From assembly GCA_934590325.1 (NCBI GenBank), contig CAKTOW010000004.1:62001-126000 (forward strand): DNA of 64,000 nucleotides. The letters run 5' to 3'. This document shows positions 58,566 through 64,000 of this stretch, in pieces; position 1 is the first letter of the stretch, and each line of letters opens with the position of its first letter. This DNA comes from an uncultured Oscillospiraceae bacterium. Its GTDB lineage: Bacteria; Bacillota; Clostridia; Oscillospirales; Oscillospiraceae. The notes under the pieces were generated by a model. The model saw only the letters and a list, made by a program, of their open reading frames with translations. It made no database searches and had not been told where the DNA came from. The position numbers were made by a program, and so were the translations under genes.

Positions 58566-60176
58566 TCAGCCCCAAAGGGTGGTCAGCATGGGAATGACCT
58601 GCTTCTTGCGGGACATGACGCCCGGCAGGAACACGGTGTTGTCCTTGGGCTCCACGGCGAAGGCGTTGCGGATGGTGTCGTCGCTGCCGATGTACAGCAG
58701 CTGAGTGCCCTCCTGCAGCACGTCGGTGAGCATCAGGATGACCATGTCGTAGTCGTGGGACTTCTGCGCCTTGCGCATGGCGTCCAGCAGTTCCTCCTTG
58801 CGCTCCATGAGCTTCTGCGAGTCGATGCAGGTGATCTGCCCCACGCCCAGTATCTGCTCGGAGATATGGAACTCCTTGAAGTCGCTGCGCAGCAGCTCCT
58901 CGGCGGACTTGCCGTCGTTGCTGCCGCTGAACAGCTCACGTCCCAGGTCGCTGAGGGACACGCGGGCGATGCGCGCCAGACGCTCGGCCATGGACACGTC
59001 CCGCTTGGTGCAGGTGGGGGATTTGAACATGACGGTGTCGGACAGAATGGCCGCCGCCATAAGACCGGCCATGTGGGGAGAGGGCGTGACGCCGTGCTCC
59101 TGGTACATGGAGGTGATGATGGTGTTGGTGCTGCCCACCGGCTCGTTGCGCACCACGATGGGCTGGCGGGTCTGGATGTCCGCCAGACGGTGGTGGTCGA
59201 TAATGGCCAGTATCTCCGCCTGATCGATGCCGGGGACGGCCTGCGCCAGCTCGTTGTGGTCCACCAGCACCACCTGCTTGCGCCGGGGCTTCAGCAGGTG
59301 ATAGCGGGACAGCGTGCCCACGACCTTCTCCTCGTCGTCCAGGACGGGATAGCAGCGGTAGCGGCTCTTCAGCACCACCTCGCGGACGTCGTCGATGTAG
59401 TCGTCCAGGTGGAAGGAGATGAGCCCTTCCTTGGCGCAGGGCCGGTCGATGGGTGTGGCCTGATAGATGAGCCGGTGGACGCGGCTGGCGTCCAGAGGTG
59501 TGGAGATGATGCAGGTCTTTCCGGCGTTCTCCAGCCATTCGGGCTCCACGTCCGTCTGGCAGAGGATCAGGCAGGCCACCTGTTTGTCCAGCGCGCGGCG
59601 GATCATATCCGGCTGGCTGCCGCACAGGACGATGCTGTCGTTACCGTCGAACAGGAGGTTCTCGCAGTCCTGGGGCAGGGCGATGGCCACGGAGCCGCTG
59701 ACGGTGTCCACCAGGTCGCCGCCGTCGCCCATGACGCGGCCCTCGATGACGCTGAGCAGGTTGAACAGGGGGATCTCGTCCACCCGGGGGTCACCCACGG
59801 TGTTCAGACTGAAGGTGGCGATGTCGCCGGCGGACAGCATACCGTGGAGGGTGCCGTCCTCATTGACCACGGGGATGGCGGAGATCTTCTGTTCGCGCAT
59901 GAGCTTCCACGCCCTGTCCATGGTGACGGAGGCGTCCAGGCAGGGGGGACGGTCGAACTCCAGGTCCCGCACCTGGGTGCGGACGTTCTGGATGAACCGG
60001 GGCGGCTTGAAATTGAAGCGCTCCAGCATGCGGTTGGTCTCGTCGCTGATGGTGCCCATGTGTACCGCCACGTATTCCTTCTCGCCCAGCGCGTTTTTCA
60101 GCGCGGCGAAGGACATGGCGGCCACGATGGAGTCGGTGTCCGGGTTGCGGTGCCCGACCACATATATCTCGTTCAT
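58566..60176 (-). CDS. Family II manganese-dependent inorganic pyrophosphatase with CBS/DRTGG insert
   Basis: About 536 residues. The N-terminal DHH phosphoesterase half has VVGHRNPDTDS, with metal ligands His9, Asp13 and Asp15. A regulatory insert of about 220 residues holds two CBS repeats (FDRPPCLDASVTMDRAWKLM, LDDYIDDVREVVLKSRYRCYPVL) around a DRTGG-like domain. The DHH motif (AIIDHHRL) follows, then the DHHA2 domain ending in SRKKQVIPML. CBS-type enzymes of this family are inhibited by AMP and activated by Ap4A-like molecules. The ATG at 60176, with AAAGGAGCGAG before it, is preferred to 60248. Confidence 0.93.
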   Translation of the reverse strand: MNEIYVVGHRNPDTDSIVAAMSFAALKNALGEKEYVAVHMGTISDETNRMLERFNFKPPRFIQNVRTQVRDLEFDRPPCLDASVTMDRAWKLMREQKISAIPVVNEDGTLHGMLSAGDIATFSLNTVGDPRVDEIPLFNLLSVIEGRVMGDGGDLVDTVSGSVAIALPQDCENLLFDGNDSIVLCGSQPDMIRRALDKQVACLILCQTDVEPEWLENAGKTCIISTPLDASRVHRLIYQATPIDRPCAKEGLISFHLDDYIDDVREVVLKSRYRCYPVLDDEEKVVGTLSRYHLLKPRRKQVVLVDHNELAQAVPGIDQAEILAIIDHHRLADIQTRQPIVVRNEPVGSTNTIITSMYQEHGVTPSPHMAGLMAAAILSDTVMFKSPTCTKRDVSMAERLARIARVSLSDLGRELFSGSNDGKSAEELLRSDFKEFHISEQILGVGQITCIDSQKLMERKEELLDAMRKAQKSHDYDMVILMLTDVLQEGTQLLYIGSDDTIRNAFAVEPKDNTVFLPGVMSRKKQVIPMLTTLWG

Positions 60177-60322
60177 ACGCACTCGCTCCTTTGCGTAAAA
60201 TAGCTTCTCTTGACCACTCATTATAGAGCAAGTTTTTCCGGCGGTCAATTATTTCTCCGTACAGGATATTGCCCCCCGGAGAGGGACCATATATTCAACC
60301 TGACCGGAGGGAACGGCTGGGC

Positions 60323-61603
60323 TTATCGCTGGTATTCGAATTCCAGATCGTACATGCTGACGATGTCGCCGTCCTGGATGCCCATCTGCTCCAGCGTGTC
60401 GAACAGGCCGCTCTGGCGCAGCATCTTGTCGAAGTACATACGGCTCTCGTAGTCGGAGAAGTTGATGTTGCCCATAAGGCGCTGCAGCCAGGGCCCCTCC
60501 ACCAGCCAGGTGTTGTCCTCCCGCTCGATGTGCAGGGGCTCTGTGGTGTCGATGACCGGGGGCTTGGGCACGTATTCCGGCTCATAGACCGTCACCGGCG
60601 GCAGTTCGCTGAGCCGCTGGCCGATGCGCTGCACCAGTTCGCGGGTGCCCTGGTGGGTGGCGGCGGACATAGCGAAGAACTCATAGCCCAGGGCCTCCAC
60701 ATGCTGCCGCAGGGCGTCCAGGGGCTCGTTGTCGCACAGCAGGTCGGTCTTGTTGGCCACCACGATCTGGGGCCGCTCCGCCAGCTCGGGACTGTACTCC
60801 TTCAGTTCGCCGTTGATGGCGTCGAAGTCCGCGATGGGGTCGCGGCCCTCACTGCCGGACACGTCCACCAGGTGTACCAGCAGACGGCAGCGGTCGATGT
60901 GCCGCAGAAAGTCATGGCCCAGGCCCGCGCCCTCGCTGGCGCCCTCGATGATGCCGGGGATGTCCGCCATGACGAAGCTGACGCCCTCGTCCACGTATAC
61001 CACGCCAAGGTTGGGATACAGGGTGGTGAAGTGGTAGTTGGCGATCTTGGGGTGCGCCTTGCTGACCACGCTCAGCAGCGTGGACTTGCCCACATTGGGG
61101 AAGCCCACCAGGCCCACATCCGCCAGCAGCTTCAGCTCCAGAATGACGTCGTGGCTCTCGCCGGGCAGGCCCGCCTTGGCAAAGCGGGGCACTTGACGGG
61201 TGGGGGTGGCGAAGTGCTGGTTGCCCCAGCCGCCCCGGCCGCCCTTGCACAGCACGTAGGGGGCGTCGTCGGACATATCCTTGATGATCTCGCCGCTCTC
61301 GGCGTCCCGTACCAGCGTGCCGCGGGGCACCTTGATGGTCAGGCTCTCGCCGTCCTTGCCCGTCTTGCGGCCGCCCTGGCCGTCCACGCCGTTGCCGGCC
61401 ACGTACTTGCGCTTGTAGCGGAAGTCCATCAGGGTGGACATGTTGTCGTCTACTTTCAGGATGATGGAGCCGCCGTTGCCGCCGTCGCCGCCGTCGGGGC
61501 CGCCGGCTGCAATGTATTTCTCCCGGTGGAAGGCCACCGCGCCGTTGCCGCCGTTGCCGGCGCGCACGGTGATCCGCGCTTTATCGATAAACCCGTTTGC
61601 CAT
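60323..61603 (-). CDS. obg: GTPase Obg/CgtA
   Basis: A 426-residue ribosome-assembly GTPase. The N-terminal glycine-rich Obg fold (GNGGNGAVAFHREKY, GGPDGGDGGNGGS) is followed by the G domain with G1 GFPNVGKSTLL, G3 DIPGI and G4 NKTDLL. A C-terminal OCT domain (from about 340; EPLHIEREDNTWLVEGPWL) is present, a feature of Firmicutes Obg. The ATG at 61603 has GAGGTAACTGCC before it. It lies downstream of rpmA but is separated by two terminator-like hairpins and has its own promoter. Confidence 0.96.
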   Translation of the reverse strand: MANGFIDKARITVRAGNGGNGAVAFHREKYIAAGGPDGGDGGNGGSIILKVDDNMSTLMDFRYKRKYVAGNGVDGQGGRKTGKDGESLTIKVPRGTLVRDAESGEIIKDMSDDAPYVLCKGGRGGWGNQHFATPTRQVPRFAKAGLPGESHDVILELKLLADVGLVGFPNVGKSTLLSVVSKAHPKIANYHFTTLYPNLGVVYVDEGVSFVMADIPGIIEGASEGAGLGHDFLRHIDRCRLLVHLVDVSGSEGRDPIADFDAINGELKEYSPELAERPQIVVANKTDLLCDNEPLDALRQHVEALGYEFFAMSAATHQGTRELVQRIGQRLSELPPVTVYEPEYVPKPPVIDTTEPLHIEREDNTWLVEGPWLQRLMGNINFSDYESRMYFDKMLRQSGLFDTLEQMGIQDGDIVSMYDLEFEYQR

Positions 61604-61655
61604 GGCAGTTACCTCACTGTATCTGAAAATTTGCCTATTTCTCCAATATAGCTGT

Positions 61656-61684
61656 ATTCTACCCGAAAAGGGCAAAAAGGTCAA
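61656..61684 (-). promoter_or_regulatory. Promoter of obg
   Basis: On the minus strand TTGACC (61684-61679), 17 bases, TAGAAT (61661-61656). Confidence 0.7.
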
Positions 61685-61716
61685 TAAAAAAGCGTCCGCC
61701 GCGGAAACGCGGCGGA
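61684..61716 (-). terminator. Hairpin terminator upstream of obg
   Basis: On the minus strand, GTCCGCCGCG / CGCGGCGGAC with a 4-base loop is followed by GCTTTTTT. It lies 10 bases below the start of the small transcript predicted from 61726-61755. Confidence 0.82.
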
Positions 61717-61725
61717 CGTTGACGA

Positions 61726-61755
61726 TTTATACGCGCGGGGCTGCGGCATTGTCAA
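61726..61755 (-). promoter_or_regulatory. Promoter between two terminator hairpins
   Basis: TTGACA (61755-61750), 18 bases, TATAAA (61731-61726) on the minus strand. Its transcript would meet the hairpin at 61684-61716 at once, giving an RNA of about 40 bases unless antiterminated. Confidence 0.5.
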
Positions 61756-61759
61756 GTAA

Positions 61760-61795
61760 AAACCTCTCCTGCTTTCGCAGGAGAGGTTTTTCATC
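61760..61795 (-). terminator. Terminator after rpmA
   Basis: The stem AAACCTCTCCTGC / GCAGGAGAGGTTT (loop TTTC on the plus strand) with T5 on the minus strand. Confidence 0.88.
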
Positions 61796-61802
61796 ATACC
61801 AA

Positions 61803-62084
61803 TTACTCGGCGGGGTAGACAGAGACCTGCTTGCGATCCTTGCCCAGACGCTCGAAGCGGACAACGCCGTCCGCCTTGGCGAACAGGGTGTCGTCGGTAC
61901 CCTTGCCCACGTTGGTGCCGGGGTGGATGTGGGTGCCGCGCTGACGCACCAGAATGTTGCCAGCCAGCACGAACTGCCCGTCAGCGCGCTTGGGGCCAAG
62001 GCGCTTGGACTCGGAATCACGGCCGTTCTTGGTGGAGCCCATACCTTTTTTATGGGCGAAGAACTGCAGAGAAATGTTCAGCAT
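61803..62084 (-). CDS. rpmA: Ribosomal protein L27
   Basis: A 93-residue L27. It begins [24 protein letters not shown]: the first residues up to FF are the Firmicutes extension removed by Prp before the protein can work at the peptidyl transferase centre. The core ([30 protein letters not shown]) is standard. An in-frame TTG at 62090 has better spacing to AAAGGATGG, but the ATG matches other L27 starts. Third gene of the rplU-prp-rpmA operon. Confidence 0.96.
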   Translation of the reverse strand: MLNISLQFFAHKKGMGSTKNGRDSESKRLGPKRADGQFVLAGNILVRQRGTHIHPGTNVGKGTDDTLFAKADGVVRFERLGKDRKQVSVYPAE

Positions 62085-62127
62085 TTTCAAGTACCATCCT
62101 TTCTGTAAGATGATCGAGGAATGAGGC

Positions 62128-62457
62128 TCACGCCTCCATAACTTCGATGTTGTCGGGATATTCGTCGTGGAGCTGTGCCAGATACACCATCAGCCCCGTC
62201 AGCAGATTCTGACAGGTGCTTTCGGCGTCGGACGCCAGCCCGCCGGGCAGCCGCAGGGTGATAGACGCCTGCTGCTCGTTGACCTTGACGGCGGCACACA
62301 GCCCCATCACGTCGTTCACAGTGGCCTCCACCAGCCGCACAGCGCTGGTGATGGCGGCGCAGACGATGTCCTCGCCCGCGTCAGCATAGCCGCTATGGCC
62401 GCTGACCTCAAACCCGACGATACGCGATTCCTCCGTGAGGAATGTAACAGTGGTCAT
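62128..62457 (-). CDS. prp: Ribosomal-processing cysteine protease Prp
   Basis: A 109-residue Prp. The active-site segment [23 protein letters not shown] has the catalytic His and Cys 12 residues apart as in the family. It removes the N-terminal extension of L27 at LQFF/A, encoded by the next gene. The ATG at 62457 overlaps the rplU stop by 8 bases, so translation is probably coupled; a longer frame is a shadow of rplU. Located between rplU and rpmA as in most Firmicutes. Confidence 0.95.
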   Translation of the reverse strand: MTTVTFLTEESRIVGFEVSGHSGYADAGEDIVCAAITSAVRLVEATVNDVMGLCAAVKVNEQQASITLRLPGGLASDAESTCQNLLTGLMVYLAQLHDEYPDNIEVMEA

Positions 62458-62464
62458 TGCCGTC

Positions 62465-62776
62465 TTAGAACGTGATCTTGCCGATCTCGACCTTGGTGTA
62501 CGGCTGACGATGACCCTGCCGTTTGCGGTAACCCTTCTTGGGGGTATACTTGAAGATACGGATCTTCTTGCCCTTGCCGTTCTTGACCACGGTGGCGTCC
62601 ACCTTCGCGCCCTCCACCACGGGAGTGCCGAACTTGGTGTTCTCACCATCGACGATCGCCAGAACCTGATCGAACACCACGGAATCGCCAGCGTTCACGT
62701 CCAGCTTCTCGATGAACAGAGTGTCACCCTCGCTGACGTTGTACTGCTTACCGCCGGTAACGATAATAGCCTGCAT
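62465..62776 (-). CDS. rplU: Ribosomal protein L21
   Basis: A 103-residue L21 ([28 protein letters not shown]-terminal [22 protein letters not shown]). First gene of the rplU-prp-rpmA operon, with a consensus promoter about 95 bases upstream. The 95-base leader contains a GC hairpin (near GCGTCCGGACGC) and may be the L21 leader known in Firmicutes, where the protein controls its own operon; that identity is not certain from sequence alone. Confidence 0.96.
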   Translation of the reverse strand: MQAIIVTGGKQYNVSEGDTLFIEKLDVNAGDSVVFDQVLAIVDGENTKFGTPVVEGAKVDATVVKNGKGKKIRIFKYTPKKGYRKRQGHRQPYTKVEIGKITF

Positions 62777-62866
62777 AACCTTGTTGCACCTGCCTTTCCT
62801 TAATTACGGACTCGCTGTCGGGGGCGTCCGGACGCGCCGGAACTTGCTTACCCATTCAAAGCGGCT
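62777..62866 (-). promoter_or_regulatory. Leader of rplU, possible L21 autoregulatory element
   Basis: About 90 bases between transcript start and ATG, with the self-complementary GCGTCCGGACGC around 62824-62835. Its position fits the L21 leader family; the fold was not checked against the family model. Confidence 0.4.
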
Positions 62867-62871
62867 TATCA

Positions 62872-62900
62872 AGTATAACAGCGTCTTTCCCCCTTGTCAA
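62872..62900 (-). promoter_or_regulatory. Promoter of rplU-prp-rpmA
   Basis: On the minus strand TTGACA (62900-62895), 17 bases, TATACT (62877-62872). Confidence 0.85.
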
Positions 62901-62924
62901 CAGGAAAAGACGCTGTTTTCACAA

Positions 62925-62965
62925 AAAGTGCGCGGAAAAATCACTTTTCCGCCGCGGCCGGTGTG
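62925..62965 (-). terminator. Terminator after mtnN
   Basis: On the minus strand, GCGGAAAA pairs with TTTTCCGC, with a competing AAAAGTG/CACTTTT pairing and a T-run after it. Confidence 0.65.
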
Positions 62966-62968
62966 CAT

Positions 62969-63637
62969 TTATGCGTCCAGCGCGTCCAGGAAGGCCATGG
63001 CGGCCTTGTTCAGGTGTTTCATGGCCTCCGGAAAGCTGAAATAGGAGTCGTGGTGCGCCAGCAGACAGTCGGACACGGACTTCAGCGCCATGAAGGGCAC
63101 GCCGTTGCGGTAGCACACCTGCGCTGCCGCGCCGCCCTCCATCTCGATGAGCAGGGGGTGGAAGGTGTCGGCGATCCACTGTGCCCGGTCGCCCTTGGTG
63201 GCGAACCACTCGCCGGTGGCCACACTGCCCACCAGGCAGTCGTAGCCCGTGCGGTCCATGGCGGCCTTGGCGCGCGCGGGATCGGCGGCGGGGAAGTCCA
63301 TGCGGTTCACCGTGGACACCAGCCCCACGGGATCGCCCACGGCGGAGGTATCCACATCGTGCTGCAGGAAGCGGTCCGCCAGCACCAGAGTGCCGATGGG
63401 GACATCCTCAAAGCACCCGGCCACGCCCACGTTGACGATGCGGCCCGGACGGTACAGGTCGATGAACAGCTGGGTGGCCATGGCGGCGTTCACCTTGCCC
63501 ACGCCGCCGCAGCAGGCCACCACATCCTCGCGGATGCGGTAGAAGGGCACGCCGGCAACTGTTTTTTCCGGCTGCGCATCGGGGGGCAGCAGGCTCTTGA
63601 TCTCGCCCGGCATGGCGTACAGCAATCCAGTCAGCAT
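62969..63637 (-). CDS. mtnN: 5'-methylthioadenosine/S-adenosylhomocysteine nucleosidase family
   Basis: A 222-residue purine phosphorylase-fold nucleosidase. CCGGVGKVNAA, NVGVAGCF, LLIEMEGGAAAQVCYRNGVPF (catalytic Glu and purine pocket) and KSVSDC (catalytic Asp) match MTA/SAH nucleosidases. It cleaves the adenine from MTA and SAH to recycle methyl-cycle products. The ATG has GAGGTC at 10 bases. Single-gene unit. A futalosine hydrolase role is a possible alternative but less likely. Confidence 0.88.
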   Translation of the reverse strand: MLTGLLYAMPGEIKSLLPPDAQPEKTVAGVPFYRIREDVVACCGGVGKVNAAMATQLFIDLYRPGRIVNVGVAGCFEDVPIGTLVLADRFLQHDVDTSAVGDPVGLVSTVNRMDFPAADPARAKAAMDRTGYDCLVGSVATGEWFATKGDRAQWIADTFHPLLIEMEGGAAAQVCYRNGVPFMALKSVSDCLLAHHDSYFSFPEAMKHLNKAAMAFLDALDA

Positions 63638-63753
63638 AGTAAAAGACCTCGCTTCTTGCGTTTTCTACATTGTAAATACCGGGGCGGTACAATGTCAAGT
63701 TGCATTTCGCAGGGTTTCACGGTAAAATGGTAAAAAACGAGAGGAGAGCGCCC

Positions 63754-64000
63754 ATGATCGTCGGCATTGTATGTGAATTCGACCCGCTGCACAACGGACA
63801 CGCGCGGCTGCTGGCCCATGCCCGGACGCTGGGCGCGGACGTGGTGATCTGCGCCATGAGCGGCAATTTCACCCAACGCGGTGATTTCGCCGCCCTGTCC
63901 AAGACGGCGCGGGCGGAGATGGCCGTCCGCTGCGGCGCGGACCTGGTGCTGGAGCTGCCGGCGCCGTGGGCCATGGCCACGGCGGAGACCTTCGCCCGGG
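63754..64000 (+). CDS. tmcAL: tRNA(Met) cytidine acetate ligase TmcAL, N-terminal part
   Basis: The first 82 residues of a gene running out of the window. GIVCEFDPLHNGHARLLAHAR is the HIGH-like nucleotidyltransferase motif and VVICAMSGNFTQRGDFAALSKTARAEMAVRCGADLVLELPAPWAMATAE is typical of the TmcAL (formerly DUF795) family, which makes N4-acetylcytidine at the wobble base of elongator tRNA-Met from acetate and ATP. GAGGAGAG precedes the ATG. The rest is not visible. Confidence 0.9.
   Translation, partial: MIVGIVCEFDPLHNGHARLLAHARTLGADVVICAMSGNFTQRGDFAALSKTARAEMAVRCGADLVLELPAPWAMATAETFAR

Noticed and set aside
1..64000. CRISPR arrays, tRNA and rRNA genes
   Set aside because: No regularly spaced repeats, tRNA cloverleaf patterns or rRNA-like sequence were noticed while reading; a tRNAscan or CRISPR search was not possible here.

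Overview
This window looks like a high-GC clostridial (Oscillospiraceae-type) chromosome. The evidence is strong AGGAGG ribosome sites, TTGACA-17-TATAAT type promoters, an L27 gene with the Prp-cleaved N-terminus typical of Firmicutes, an NfnAB pair, AgrC-like kinases and a large selenium-dependent molybdenum hydroxylase cluster. No rRNA, tRNA, CRISPR array, prophage or transposase gene was seen. Most of the many long overlapping reading frames are high-GC shadows and are left out.

Layout. 1-520: end of glycogen phosphorylase. 570-11168 (minus strand): a sugar operon with FGGY kinase, HpcH/HpaI aldolase, SMP-30 lactonase, permease, a fused RbsA-RbsC type ATPase-permease, binding protein, TIM-barrel epimerase and FucI-like isomerase. 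It is faced by a divergent ROK regulator (11489-12625) and interrupted by a 159-bp MITE-like element (4141-4299). 12738-20202: a DEAD-box helicase, a LysR regulator, small zinc-ribbon and lipoproteins, a clostripain-family protease, a SHOCT protein, a bactofilin and a LemA-like small protein. 20203-23568: one LytTR response regulator followed by two tandem AgrC-like kinases with almost identical catalytic cores and unrelated sensor halves.

23769-38572: the selenium/molybdenum cluster. It holds a two-domain Fe-S/Mo hydroxylase, MocA, a three-subunit Mo/FAD/Fe-S hydroxylase, a ModE-like regulator, YqeB, SelD, an EF2568-type cysteine desulfurase, a LysR regulator, YedE, a TusA-like protein and a DUF3343 protein. 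Together these cover selenium uptake, carriage, activation to selenophosphate, cofactor maturation and two target enzymes. Two small AT-richer islands sit inside it. One (26367-26950) has a BECR-fold nuclease candidate followed by a separately promoted RNA predicted to fold into a four-way junction with a 7-bp loop-loop kiss. The other (31489-32325) has small HTH, ribbon-helix-helix and unknown genes; its HTH gene appears to start with ATT.

38617-43750: citrate synthase facing aconitase and NADP-isocitrate dehydrogenase, an oxidative route to 2-oxoglutarate. 44046-50120: a CNNM/CorC transporter with an attenuator-like leader, then threonine/lysine genes in which ThrH sits beside threonine synthase, divergent from aspartate kinase and aspartate-semialdehyde dehydrogenase. 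50215-57118: a peptide-binding lipoprotein, a small lipoprotein that appears to start with ATA, trigger factor, a PAP2 phosphatase and NfnAB. 57187-64000: a second CNNM/CorC protein, a CBS-type pyrophosphatase, Obg, the rplU-prp-rpmA operon, MTA/SAH nucleosidase and the start of TmcAL.
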